Source of the DNA: Mytilus edulis
Lineage: Eukaryota > Mollusca > Bivalvia > Mytilida > Mytilidae
Reading direction: 5' to 3'
Assembly: GCF_963676685.1 (NCBI RefSeq)
Contig: NC_092353.1
Coordinates: 12,115,734-12,179,733, forward strand
DNA: 64,000 bases
The position numbers and the translations under genes were made by a program. Shown here in pieces: positions 50,406 through 62,590 of the stretch. Each line of letters begins with the position of its first letter. Within the stretch, counting starts at the first letter, position 1. The notes beneath the pieces were generated by a model. It saw nothing but the letters and a program-made list of their open reading frames with translations, was not told where the DNA came from and ran no database searches.

Positions 50406-50562
50406 CACCTTATAGCTATTTGTCCGCCATTACTGGATATCACACAGGTTCCCGTAAAATTTTGACGTCACAATACAAAATATCTGACGCCACAATGGAA
50501 AAGTGATTGTTGTATGTGTCAAAAGTTTAAGCGGCCAGTCAGCCGGGATTAGCTATAAGGTG
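50406..50562. mobile_element. 157-bp MITE with TA flanks
   Basis: CACCTTATAGCTA and TAGCTATAAGGTG ends, flanked by TA (50404-50405, 50563-50564), inserted at the very end of the family B tail. TA target suggests a Tc1/mariner-type source. Confidence 0.75.
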
Positions 50563-51814
50563 TAAACCAACCACAATATTTATAAGAGTTTTAAGGCATA
50601 TTGAGCAATGGTTTCATTTAAGCTGTTTGGTTGCTGTCTTACTGACTAGCATTTATATCTCATCTCCTTTTATTCTTATAGTTATATTATAAGTAAAGGC
50701 AAAGCTGACATCATACAATCTTAGTTTTATCTAAACGATTATCTGATTAGATGCCATGCATTTGTTATTTTTCTAAGATTTGCATATTAAAACTGACATG
50801 TTACGATTGGCTTTGCTTCCATTAAATATATAGTATAAATGATGATCTAAATATATATATCTAAACTGTCAAAATCCAACCCAAATAAAGTACAAATTTA
50901 ACCGGAAGTTGATTTATAGTATTTAAAAAGTAGAATATATCCGGTCTGGATATGCATATTTTCCGACAGGTTTTATTAAAAAAAAAATATTTAAGAATTC
51001 GTTTAAGCAAGGCCATGATTTGTATAGTAGGGCCTAATACTATACAAATCCTTGGTTAAAGCTTATTATTTAATGCGAACTGTCTTTTTTTGTTTACCAA
51101 GGCTCGGACAATAAAACTCAATAAAACAGTGAAGCATGATAAGAAAAAAGAATAATAATGACGTACTAATTGAACGCTTTTATTTGTTTAAAAATATCAA
51201 ATCAAATATTTCAAGTTCCATATTACATAGGGGGCAAGGGGTTTAACTATTATGCTGTTATGGGGCATTTCAATTCTTTGTTATTCTGAAAATATATTTA
51301 CTGTTAGCTGTTATTGTCTTATTCTTTGTTAGCTGTTATAGGACTATTATCTATTTTGTTATCTGTTATTGTGAGAATCTATTTGCTGTTAACTGTTATT
51401 GAAAATTGGAATGTTAGCATTTTGACAGCCTATCTTCCGTAGAAATTGAAGATAATTGAAAATTGTGATTTGAATGGATACTAGTCTCATTGGCACGCTT
51501 ACCACATCTTCTTACAATGTATATCTATTGGGGTCTTTCTACTGGTAATATAGGGTGGCCCTGTATTTGCAGAAGAATTTCAGTAACATACATCACATAA
51601 ACATATTAAAATCAATTGGACCCAGGACCATTCCAGTATATATTATTATTATCCTTTGTAATAAATTCCGTTGTCTGTGAACATGTAGCATTTTGTTCAA
51701 ATTATAAATCACTTATTACTTGTACAATAACTTATAGTATGGATTTTGTTATAAAAAAAGCATTGGTACACCCTATAGATTTTTTTATTCAATGACCACA
51801 TAATCATCTTTATG

Positions 51815-52080
51815 CTGTACTATTACACCACTGTCCCTGATTAGGGGAGGATTGGACACCAACTAGCATGCTTAAGTTGACGCAGTCACATTCTGTATGT
51901 GCCTATTTCCAAGTCAGGAGCCTGGATTCAGTGGTTGTAGTTTGTTACTGTGTTACTAAGTTTCTCGTTCACTATTTTGTGGATAAATTAGGCAGTTAGT
52001 TTTCTCCTTTGAATTGTTTTACATTACTAAGTGGTATGGGTTTGAATTATGGCTTTGGGAATTATACAACATCTTTTTCT
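51815..52080 (+). repeat. Dispersed repeat R3
   Basis: GTACTATTACACCACTGTCC, TCTGTATGTGCC, CCAAGTCAGGAGCCTGGATT and TCAGTGGTTGTAGTTTGTTA blocks. Confidence 0.7.
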
Positions 52081-53383
52081 TTTAGCATTTATATTATTAG
52101 TGTTACTCCCTCTCTTTTCATTTACATGAAAGAGAACCCTGACCACCATATTTTTAAAAGTTTTTTAACAGCTTCACATGGCGAAAATTGAAGCTCAGAA
52201 ACCATTGATGCAAATAAAGATGTGTCTTCAGTTTAATTTTTCGAAAAATACCCTTTTAAAAATCCTACAGATTCTACAATGCTGTACCCAAATTTTCCAT
52301 ATTCTATAATTTCACATAACATGCATGATTGGTGTTTCACTTGGTGTCATCCAAATTTTCACTAGGACCAATTTCTATTATACTATCAGAATTGTCACTT
52401 GAGTCAATTTCTATTATCAGAATAACCATAATTGGCATGCGTGTGTCAGTTACATGTCCTGTCCCCAATGATCTGGGTATTTTTGTATTTTATAAGTAAG
52501 TTTTATCATGAGGTCATTAAATAAAAAAAATATATTGTGCATCAATATTTTTTTTTATTACTTGCAAAGTACAAATGTATATATATTGCTTTTCAGAAAT
52601 AAAAAATCTAAAAATCAAATTGATAATAAAGTGTCACTGGCTGCACTACTTTCAAAAATTAAATAAAAAAAACCAAAATCATTAAAAATTGATCCCTCAA
52701 ATTCCTTAGATTTAAAATATCCGTATATCAAAAACAGAAACTAGCAATTTCGTTCAGAAAAATTCAACATCCATACTATACCTTATTGTACAAGTTACGG
52801 GAAAAAAATCAACCAAGGCAGAACTGCCTCAACGGCCGAAACGTCTTGTTTACACAAATTACAATTTTCTAGGTCCAAACCACAAGTTATATACTAAGAT
52901 CTATGAGTCATCTACTGGATTGGTCCTGGACAGATTTATTTTCATATTTCATTTACTGTTATCTGTTATTGTCCCTTTTCAATTCCTTGTTATCTGTTTT
53001 TCACCAAATCAATTCACTGTTTTGCTGTTATGGGGACCCCCTTGCCCCCCCTCTTACATGTATAATTCAGTATAGACTTCTTCGTAAAAATAACAGGTTT
53101 CAGATCTGTTTTTGGTTTTTTTGTACAAGGATATTTTAATTTACTTATATAATTATATAATTCCATCGTAAACAGTTAGGTTTAAGATATGAGGTTTGCT
53201 TTATTTGTACAAGGATTTTTATACGGTCACTATACAAATTAATAATTCTTGAGTGTACTAATACAAATAAAGCCTCTCCTGTCACTCCGCTTACCTTTGT
53301 TTGTGTGTGACTGTTCATTTTGGTGTGATTTTCGCAGACGGTTTTCAAACTAAATCGATTTCATTGAAAAATCAGAGCAGTGG

Positions 53384-53536
53384 CGGATCCAGAACTTTGC
53401 CTAAAAGGGGGGCGCTGACTGACCTAAGGGGGGCCCGCTCCAGTCATGCTTCAATGATTCCCTATATAATCAACAAAACTTTTCCAACGAAAGGAGGCCC
53501 GGGCCCACAGGCCCCCCTTGGATCCGCCTATGCAGA
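53384..53536. mobile_element. GGCGGATCC-type MITE, about 150 bp
   Basis: AGTGGCGGATCCAGAACTTT at left and CCCCCCTTGGATCCGCCTAT at right, with GGGGGGCGC and GGGCCC runs inside. Same family as 33663-33821. Confidence 0.8.
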
Positions 53537-55512
53537 GTCAAGTGTTTGAGATATTGATAACTAAACGTAACAGGAGTATTTACCATGTTTACAGGATATA
53601 ACAATCTGTGCATGATAATCGAAAATATAATCTAACTGATAAACGCTATATGTGTTGTTACTTTATTTCGTGTTTAGTCGATAAAGGTAGTGATCTTTGA
53701 TTACAAATTTCTCTTCGTAAGATAACATGATAAGGATACAAACATTAGAACGAACTAGCCAAGATCAGGTATGTTATCAGTGGAACATGCCGCACTAGAC
53801 ATGCTAGATAAGCTATAAAGTCGAACATTTAATTTTTTGCTTGATACCTCGGTCGATCATGTTTTATCTGGAATTAAAAAATATTTACCATATGTTCGTA
53901 ATTGTCGGCACTGCACCACCTTTTGGTGAGTAAGAGATCATATATTATAAAATATCAACACATGTATTGGATTGGGTTAAGGTTAGATAGAAATATATTA
54001 CCTGGTAAAAGAATCTTTTTTTTGGTAGTAATTAGAACTGTGATTCGGGATAAAACCCTTCTTTTTAAGCATTACATGCGTGCTCACTAACATAATAACT
54101 GTCTTACATATCCGCCAGAACAAGCACGTTACGCAAATTCATAAAAATATTTGTAGGGTGGCTAAAAACTCTTGGATTTTGTGATATGAAAGTAATCTAA
54201 TCTTGGAAACTATTTCAAATTAAGGATACATCTTCTTCGTACAGAGCTCTGATTCTTTGCCCAGCTTTTATAAGCTCTCCACATTTCAATACATTTCTGA
54301 TTTTCGGTCTCGAGCATCAGTGAAGGAACATTTCTTGCACATCTTGTATGAAGAAGATAAAAGACGTAAATATATCAAATGAAGCAAAGACAAAACAGAA
54401 GCAAATAACATTAGATAGTTTAAGTGGGATTTTACTGACAAAACATCTATTAATTGATAAATATTGATTGATTATGGATACATTATTATTTTAACATCAC
54501 AATAGTTCATCTGAAATTGAAACTGCATTTGGAAATATTGTAATCACATTTCATTTCTGTTTATAAAAACGAATAGAAAGTTGAGAAGAAACACAAGTCC
54601 GTATATGATACATACATATAACCACAAATATAATAATACACTTTTACATAATAAATATTTGTTTAAAATTTTAAACACGTCAAAAGCTTCTTTTTTACTT
54701 TGTAACAAATTCAAATATAACTCGATAAAATAATGACATGACAATTGTGTCCAGCACTACATATTTCTGATTATTATTATATATATAAGGAAGATGTCCA
54801 TTACCCTCTGGCCATCCGAACAATTACTTCCTTTCTGTTCGGAAACATGGACATCGTTAGTTTATTAGAATAAGTGAACATGGACTAAAGATTTAGAATA
54901 GCACAATACAATTATTGGAACCATTCTTGATGGATAGTTACATCATATAGTTTTACTTATAACTATCAAATTTAAAACAAAGTAAAAATTGTAATTGTTG
55001 TATTTGGTTTCAACGTGAGCAGGAACAGGTATTCTACTCCCAGGCGTAAGTTTGAACAAATATTAATTATCATGGACTTTTCATACATTTTCCCTCTGAA
55101 GATATGCCTTTTTAAAATCTATATAATTATGCAACATTACGATACAAGTCCTTGACAATTTTCATTATTATTCTATCCAATCTACTCGATTTAATTTTTA
55201 TTTAAAAAACAAAGTGGCATTTCCACCAAACAATCAGCGGTTACCATATGGTTACTGCTATGATAGAGACATTGGTATCCGTTTTGGTTCTCCTTTTACA
55301 TTTGTGGCGATTTTCCATTAAAGAACTTCATGATGTCTCTCTCTTTCAGTTGTTTACGATCGTTGCAATACTGTTGAAAGCAGTAACTCACAGACTTGCA
55401 CGCCAATCATTCACAAGTTAATCAACTGTTGGGATTTATCCCTATAAATTTACGGAGGTTTACTTACACTGATGGAAGTATGTTATATTAGTACTATGAA
55501 AACAAATTAGTC

Positions 55513-55609
55513 ATGGATGTTTTCAAAATATGCACATGTACCAACAGACGAAAACTTGTATTCACCCTCATGTTTGCATCAGCACTCATTTATACCATGC
55601 ATAACCAAG
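55513..55609 (+). CDS. Sulfotransferase coding exon 1
   Basis: 97 bp, ATG (MDVFKICTCTNRRK then the membrane anchor) to donor AACCAAG|GTACGT, phase 1 out. Confidence 0.85.
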
Positions 55610-58212
55610 GTACGTAAACTCATTTCTTCTGATATTCCCTTTATTAAATTGTCTGACTACCTCTACCGGTTTCATTTAATTTCTTTGAAAGTCCTATGCC
55701 TTTTCAGTGAAAGGTGTGTTTTCAATAACTACTATATATGAAAATATTTAAGTCCACAAAAATTGTTCAATTTTAGAAAAAGGGAAATTTTATATCTAGC
55801 CAATGAAACAGTGATCATCTGATTTTTCATCAATACGGAGTATAGCGAAATTATCCTATTATACAAGATTTTCGTCCTTCCCACTATCGTCTTTTATCTT
55901 AATTCATAGTTTTACGAAGAACATTTACTAAAAAAATATGTACATGATTGTATGATTATGCTTGATTTTCATATGAAGTCATAATCTTTCAATCAGTTTA
56001 ATTGAGGTCTAGAAATGGCATGTCAGTAACTGCTAGTAGTCCTTTGTTAATTTATTTATTTTTGTTTTATTGCTATGTTGCTTTTGTTGCCTTTTATGTC
56101 ATCGGACTCGGACTTCTATTTAACTGAGTTTTACTTTGTGTATTGCTGTGTGTTTCTTAATTCTGAATTGTCTAGAGGTATAAGGGGAGGGTTGAGATCT
56201 AACAAAACATGTTTAACTCCGCCGCATTTTTGTACCTGTCCTAAGTCAGGAGCCTATGGCCTTTGTTAGTCTTGTATGTTTTTAAATTTTAGTCCATTTA
56301 TATGTTTTGGAGTTAAGTATAACACCCATTTTCACTGAACTAGTACACATTTTATTTATGGGCCAGCTGAGGCCCGTCTCCGGGAGCGGTATTTTTTCTT
56401 CTGCATTGAAGACCCATTGGTGGCATTCGGCTGTTTTTCACTGCTATTTGGTCGGGGTGTTGTCTTTTTAACATATTCCATTTCCATTCTCAATTGTATT
56501 ATTCTACATTCTACACTTTTATTTCAGGATACAATATATTTTCTCGCAACACGATGGGAAATTTACAAAGCAGCACTAATGTGCAGAATACTTTTCTAAA
56601 TACGTCTATTAACAGTTATACTGAGACATATATCAATCAGAATAAAAAAGGGATTTCAGCACATAGTCCTAGAGACATTCTATTATTCGGTTATCAAAGA
56701 GGAGAAACAACATTTGTGGGACACATTCTCGGATGTAGAAAGGACACGTTCTACTTTTACGAGCCTTTCTGGTTAATATCGAGACAACAATATTTTACGA
56801 AATCTCAGAAGTGTGACACACACAAAGATGTATGTAGGTAGGTAGTATTAAACAGTGATTAACTGAAATATCAATTAATATTTTGTTTATGGGTCAACTG
56901 AAGATCATCTCCGGGTACGGGATTTTTTCGCTATGATGAAGACCCATGGGGTAGCTTGAGTTGTTTTCTGCTCTTTGGTCGGGTTTTTGTCTCTTTGGCA
57001 TATTCCCGATTTTATTCTCAATTTTATGACAAACAAATGACAACAGAGCTAAGCAACACTAAGAACAACCACGTACTGGTCACCGCAAAAGTTGACAGAG
57101 AAATCTTAAATGTTTTTTATTTTATAGAAAATACGAACTCTAGTTGTGTTCCTACTTTTTCGGTCATGGGTTGCTGTATTATTTGCGTTTATCCCATGTC
57201 TTTATAATATTGTTATCTTAGCATGCTTAAAATGTTAAAGTAATTAAATATGTAGAAATTTATCAATCATGGCAATTTAATAAACTTGACGTAATCGTAG
57301 ATAAAAATTCTGCTGGCCTTAAAAAGCATGGTAAAACAAATAAATATCTCATTTGTTTAAACTCTGGTTCAAAAGCAGCATTAACAATAACAACATTCAT
57401 ATTCACCATACATATCATTTTGTTGATATTTCAGATACTATGACAACAGCACACTCAACATTTCTAGACTGGTTAGCTCATTGTATGACTGTGATTCCGA
57501 TACAATAGAAAAACTTGTATCAAGTGTCCAATCAGAACATTCCTGCACAAGGAACAGGGTAACATTCAAGAGCAAGGATGTCCAAAAACTGCATAATATT
57601 TGCACACAAGCTAAGTATAGAGTTACGAAAATGCTGAGAATAAGTGCAGAGTTCATTGAAAATCTACTTCAAATAAATCCTAAATTACAAATAGTATATT
57701 TGTATCGTGATCCAAGAGCAATAATATCTTCAAGATTGAAAAGTAAGGTCAGACCAATTAGAGAATTAGTGACCGCAGTTTGTAACAAGATGGACATAGA
57801 TAGCAGTACGGTTATTCAAATGGCGAACAAATATCCACAAAATGTTATATTAGTATCTGCAGAAAGTATTGCAAAGGATCCGGTTCATATTTCACGTAAA
57901 CTGTTTGAATTTTTAGATGTTAAATTCACAAAATCGGATGAAAATCAAATAAATAGTTTATCAAACTGGGACAGCAAAGGTAAAAAGATGCGAGAGGGAA
58001 ATTTTAACCCGTATAAAAATAACGGGTACGCCTCGTCAATGAAATGGCGGACAGTTTTATCAGGTGATATCAAAGCAATTGTTGACACTCTATGCCAGTC
58101 TGTGTATCAACGTCTTGGATATCTAAATATGTCATCAACAGAATATTTTAGAAATATCAATAAAACTAACATATTTCTGCCTAACAAAATAAAGGAATTC
58201 TCTTTGCATTAA
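55513..58212 (+). CDS. Carbohydrate sulfotransferase (Golgi, type II membrane), 394 aa, three exons, complete
   Basis: Exons 55513..55609, 56528..56837 and 57435..58212 join in phase (1, then 2) to 1185 bp. Residues 1-13 are a short cytosolic tail, ~14-30 a membrane anchor (KLVFTLMFASALIYTM). Residues 87-97 (GYQRGETTFVG) sit at the 5'-phosphosulfate-binding loop and 223-237 (YLYRDPRAIISSRL) at the 3'-phosphate-binding motif of PAPS-dependent enzymes; the domain closes near RLGYL. Known of the family: CHST1/3-type enzymes move sulfate from PAPS to the 6-position of Gal, GalNAc or GlcNAc in Golgi glycans. The acceptor sugar here cannot be told by eye. Odd: the 5' loop has RGETTF instead of the usual R(T/S)GSSF. 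An AATAAA follows at 58547. Both introns hold Naiad family A tails. Confidence 0.9.
55965..56495 (+). repeat. Family A (Naiad) retroelement tail in sulfotransferase intron 1
   Basis: About 530 bases match 29565-30095: AATCTTTCAATCAGTTTAAT, CATCGGACTCGGACTTCT, GAGGGTTGAGATCT, GCATTGAAGACCCATTGGTG, ending CATTCTCAATTGTA. 5' truncated, no RT. Ends about 30 bases before the acceptor of exon 2. Confidence 0.88.
56528..56837 (+). CDS. Sulfotransferase coding exon 2
   Basis: 310 bp, acceptor TTATTTCAG|GATACA, donor TATGTAG|GTAGGT (this GT, not the one four bases later, keeps phase). Stem region and 5'-phosphosulfate-binding loop. Confidence 0.88.
56880..57030 (+). repeat. Family A (Naiad) retroelement tail in sulfotransferase intron 2
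   Basis: GGGTCAACTGAAGATCATCT, GATGAAGACCCATGGGG, CTTTGGTCGGGTTTTTGTCTC and CTCAATTTTA. Shorter and more diverged than the copy in intron 1. Confidence 0.78.
57435..58212 (+). CDS. Sulfotransferase coding exon 3
   Basis: 778 bp, acceptor GATATTTCAG|ATACTA to TAA. Contains LYRDPRAIISSRL and the C-terminal half. The minus-strand frame over its start is a shadow. Confidence 0.93.
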
Positions 58213-58546
58213 CAAAGTGCGCCGGCTTGTGTGTGAAAATTGTTATGGACAAACTTATCAGTTCAGAATTATTTTTAGTTCAAGTTAGACACAAATAATG
58301 TTGCTGGATTTCTTATCCTTATTTAGATGAGGTAAGAATGCGTTTACATTGTCTAATCATAATATGGAAAGTGCTTTGCAGGAATCATGATGCAAATCTA
58401 AGATATTATTTCGAAAGCCGCTTATATTTTACTCGTCTTTTTAATTTAGAAATCTATATAATACGTTGTACTGCTATTTATATATAAACAGACAACTTTC
58501 AGATGTAACCTCTTCATAAAAAATAACACACACATCATGAGTGTTC

Positions 58547-58552
58547 AATAAA
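58547..58552 (+). terminator. Polyadenylation signal for the sulfotransferase gene
   Basis: AATAAA in GTTCAATAAACTAAT, 335 bases past the stop codon; first clear hexamer. Confidence 0.5.
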
Positions 58553-59334
58553 CTAATATAATAGATCCCAGGATTGAAATTTTGAGACGCCAGACGTGCG
58601 TTTCGTCTGCAAAAGACTCATCAGTGACTATCTGAGTATCTCGAATCATAAATTGAAAAAGTCCAAATTGAAGAGCACTAAGGAACCAAAAATTCCAAAA
58701 ACTTTTTACCGAATGCAGCTAAGGTAATATATTCCTAGGATATAAAATCCTTAGTATTTCGAAAAATTAAAAGTTTTGTAAACCGTTAATGTATACGTAT
58801 GCCCATATAAAATGATAATTCATGTCAACACAGAAGTGCTGACTTTAGAACTGGTGATAACTTCAGGGGGGAAACTGCACTAGCAATAGCATCAATCCTA
58901 TGATTATTTTATGAAATTTTCGATTTATCCATCAGAGACATCTGACCGGTAGAGATACATCCCAATGTCACATGAAAACCATTTTAACAACATATAGTGT
59001 CGGTATTTTCTGGGGAATTTTTTGTATGTTGCTGTATTTTTTCTGTTGATTTCTCGTATATATTTCTTGAATCATGAAGAAACACTGTACCTGCCATAAC
59101 AGCTTAGTCATTTGACATCCGATTGTTTTAATTTTCTATTTAGTCTAGTCAGAACATATGACTACCCATTCAAATTGTATTTGATTTATATCTCTCCAAG
59201 TTGATACGGTTATCAAAGGTTAACCATCCTGTCATGATTGAGGATTGATTTTTAACACGAAGCTTTCTGTTTTTCCATGTTGACATATTTGTTTGTTTTA
59301 TAAAGATTAAGATATATAACACAATGTTGACTGC

Positions 59335-59605
59335 AGTACCGCTATTTTTGACATTTGTCCTATTATATCTGTTTGTTTTGTTCACACATTGATTTTACTA
59401 TCGTGAAATTGTATTGAGACTGTTATACAAGTGAGTTTTTTCTATATTTAAAACCAGGAGTAATCCACCATTTTACACATAAGAAAAATGCCTGTACCAA
59501 TTCAGAAATACGACAGCTGTTTTCCGTTGAGCTTTTGATTTTGACATTTTATTAAGGACTTTCCGATTTGAATTTTCCGTGGAGTTTGGTATTTTTGTTA
59601 TTTTA
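59335..59605 (-). repeat. Dispersed repeat R1
   Basis: Reverse complement of R1: GCAGTACCGCTATTTTTGAC, ATCCACCATTTTACACATAAG, CTGTACCAATTCAGAAATACG and GACTTTCCGATTTGAATTTTCC. Confidence 0.7.
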
Positions 59606-60720
59606 CTATTTCCTATCTTATGACTTCATCGAATGCTCTTTATTTTTGCCTGTCATGATCAACACAAAAAGTGTCACTAGTGGTTCAAGACCGTGCATAA
59701 GTCTAACTAGTTTTTAAAGGTTCCGTTAGTTTTCTGTGTGATATTTTGTGATTTTTGGAATTGTCTGTGCTCTTATCTATACAAAAGGGCCTTGTCTATC
59801 ATTTGTTCTGTAAACAATTTTCGTTTTGTATATACATTCAGATTTGACTAGGAAATCGAATGAAACTCATTATTCTTTATTTTTTTTTATATTGTATTCA
59901 ATTCTTTACGTTCACATACATGTGTTTTCATTTATACAATAAACACATTTTGCACAACTTAAACTTGAAAAAATGTATTTTTTATAACGTATTTACAAAA
60001 AAATATTTCATATAAAGGTTGTGAAGTACAATATTAAACCACAATCAAAGAGTCATATTCCTACTCTAGTGCTTGTTTCAATATCATTATATATGCTTGT
60101 AACCGTAATTATTATTAAAAGAATGGAAACTACAATTATATTTTCAGATATGAATGCATCTAAAACTTTGCGCTATGAAAGTCTATCTTTCCGTCTTGTG
60201 CTCACTTTTGGTTTTGGTCTTGCCTCTCCATCCACAGAGGCCTTTGGTTGTCGCCTTGCTTCTTCATCGTCAAAGGCCTTAAATGATTAAAACATACATT
60301 TTTAGATTAGAGTAATTCCGATTAAATAGCTTTACGTATTTAGCGTTTATGTGCTTATGTTTATTTGTATGGTTTTATTTACTTCTATATCATTGTGATA
60401 TTAAAATGTATTGTCCTGATATACATGTAATATTTGACACCATTCCATAGTGAATAAAGAGTAATTTTATGACATATTCCAAAGAAACAATGCAAACATC
60501 ATTGTCAAATAAAAACTAGATCATCATTTTCCGCACAAAACTACACAGAAAAGTAGAAAATAGCAACACAACCCCACAAAAGCTAATGGTGATTAAGGGT
60601 GCGCCGAAAAGGTAATCTGTTTGTGTTTTACTGCAAGTATTTGCGTATTGCTCTTGGAAAAATAGAATTCGTTTAAAATGATATCTAGCGGTATCATCTG
60701 AAGAACAAAAGTAGAAGGAA

Positions 60721-61623
60721 ATTAAAATGTCAATTGTTCTTGAACAATTGAGAGGTCTTTCCTTTTGTAATGTAAAATACATGTTCAAATAGACGTAGAA
60801 TGTATTGAAAAGGTCAAGGTCAACCTTAAAAACATTTAAAACACACTAAAAATCCTTAAAATAAGGTCAAAAACACATAATTCGCTATCTGGGACATGAC
60901 CTTGACCTTTGACCTTGTGACCTTTGTCAAGGTCATTAGTCCCCAATGTCATTGCTGAAGACCCCATGGGTCTAGGACCTTTGGTTATATAGTAAAAGCT
61001 GATTTTGTCTTTTCAGAAACCTAAATCAGGGGTTATGCCCCTTACAGAAAGGTCAAATCTCTTCGGTCAAAATGTAACAAAGTTGCGCCTTAATGCCCCA
61101 AACATTTTCCACTATTCAAAACTTCTGTAAGTATAATGGTTTCTGAGATGTTCTGATAACAAGGTGTTAGGTCAAAGGTCAAGGTCAACATACACATTTG
61201 ACCTTGGGATATTTTTCAAAGTCACATGAATTGATGATGAATGGTGAAGATCCTAGGTGTCTACGACTTACGGTTTCTGAGTTTTGGTGGCCAACCGACA
61301 CCGGTTAATTTTCATAGGGGCATAACCCTACCAATGAGTCGTTGAATCTTTTCGATCCAAATGTGACGAAGAACCGGGGTCTGGTCCTGAACAAATTTCA
61401 CCCTTTGTTTTTTTTCTACCTATTACGGTTACGGTGTTGGAACGATAACAAGGTTTTTGGGTTTCGGAGGGATTACTCCGAACCGACAAAATATTTCGAC
61501 TAACAGGGTGAGTTCCAGATAGGTATTCATGACACCGATACAAAGTGTAAACATGAAAGCGACACGTCTTACGGTTAAGGCTGCTAACTTCGTCAAAGTT
61601 TGGCGGAAGAATAATAATAATAA
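60721..61623 (+). repeat. 0.9-kb tandem repeat, unit 1
   Basis: Starts TGTCAATTGTTCTTGAACAA, ends TTTGGCGGAAGAATAATAATAA. Contains two AGGTCA-type arrays (60811-60824 with 60897-60935; and 61169-61187). Minus-strand frames across it are repeat artefacts conserved between units. Confidence 0.93.
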
Positions 61624-62536
61624 TTAAACTGTCAATTGTTCTTGAACAATTGAGAGGTCTTTCCTTTTGTAATGTAAAATACACGTTCCAACAGACGTAG
61701 AATGTATTGAAAAGGTCAAGGTCAACCTTAAAAAGCTCCAAAACACACTAAAAATGCTTTATATAAGGTTAAAAACACTAAATTCGCTATCTGGGACATG
61801 ACCTTGACCTTTGACCTTTTGACCTTTGTCAAGGTCATTACTCTCCAATGCCATTATTGAAGACCCCAAGGGTCTAGGACCTTTGGTTATATAGTAAAAG
61901 CTGATTTTGTCTTTTCAGAAACCTAAAACAGGGGTTATGCCCCTTATAGAAAGGTCAAATCTCTTTGGTCAAAATGTAACAAAGTTGCGCCATAATGAAT
62001 CAAATATTTTCCACTATTTAAAACTTCTGTAAGTATAATGGTTTCTGAGATTATCCCATAACAAGGTGTTAGGTCAAAGGTCAAGGTCAACATACAAATT
62101 TGACCTTGAGGTTTTTTTCAAAGATACATGAATTGATGATGATTGGTGAAGATCCTAGGTCTCTACGACTTGCGGTTTCTGAGTTTTGGTGGTCCACCGA
62201 CACCGGTTAATTTTCATAGGGGCATAACCCTACCAATGAGTCGTTGAATCTTTTCGATCCAAATGTAACGAAGAACCGACCTCTGGTCCTGAACAAATTT
62301 CAGCCTTTGTTTTTTTTCTACCTATTATGGTTACGGTGTTGGAACGATAACAAGGTTTTTTGGTTTCGGAGGGATTACTCCGAAAAGACAAAATATTTCG
62401 ACTAATAGGGTGAGTTCTGGATAGATATTCATGACACCGATACAAAGTGTGAACAAGAAAGTGACACGTCTTACGGTTACGGAGGCTAAATGCGTCAAAG
62501 TTTGGCGGAAGAATAATAATAATAATAATAATAATA
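61624..62536 (+). repeat. 0.9-kb tandem repeat, unit 2
   Basis: Same start and end as unit 1 and the same order throughout, with scattered substitutions; ends in a longer AAT run. Confidence 0.93.
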
Positions 62537-62590
62537 AACAGAAGAAATACAGTAAGGTCTTTCCCTTTTGTAAAAGGAAAGACCTTAATT
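62537..62590. repeat. Short hairpin unit AAGGTCTTTCCC...GGAAAGACCTT, copy 1
   Basis: AACAGAAGAAATACAGTAAGG leads into AAGGTCTTTCCCTTTTGTAA then AAGGAAAGACCTTAAT, an inverted repeat, between units 2 and 3. Confidence 0.9.

Larger units (their letters stand above)
49797..55512. other. Region between TRAPPC10 exon 2 and the sulfotransferase start
   Basis: Should hold TRAPPC10 coding exon 1 and its promoter, but I could not find a convincing exon ending in a phase-1 donor. It contains a family B tail, a TA-flanked MITE, a TGTTATCTGTTATTG-type simple array (51255-51410 and 52945-53060), R3 and a GGCGGATCC MITE. 53550-55512 is AT-rich with nothing recognised. Confidence 0.5.
58213..60720. other. 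Spacer downstream of the sulfotransferase
   Basis: Sulfotransferase 3' UTR, an R4 copy (58560-58900, with GACGTGCGTTTCGTCTGC and CATCAGTGAC), and R1 on the minus strand (59335-59605). The rest is AT-rich with no frame I can support. Confidence 0.55.

Noticed and set aside
52785-52830. CCCGTAACT|GT on the minus strand as the end of TRAPPC10 exon 1 (would read PVTC)
   Set aside because: No Met upstream before an in-frame TGA, and the donor context is poor; a chance match.
53145-53348. Minus-strand frame ending in a good donor (AAAG|GTAAGC) as TRAPPC10 coding exon 1
   Set aside because: In the frame needed to join exon 2 (phase 1) there is no Met before an upstream stop, and the frame with a Met ends in phase 0.
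57438-57656. 72-codon minus-strand frame
   Set aside because: Antisense shadow of sulfotransferase exon 3, which has clear enzyme motifs.
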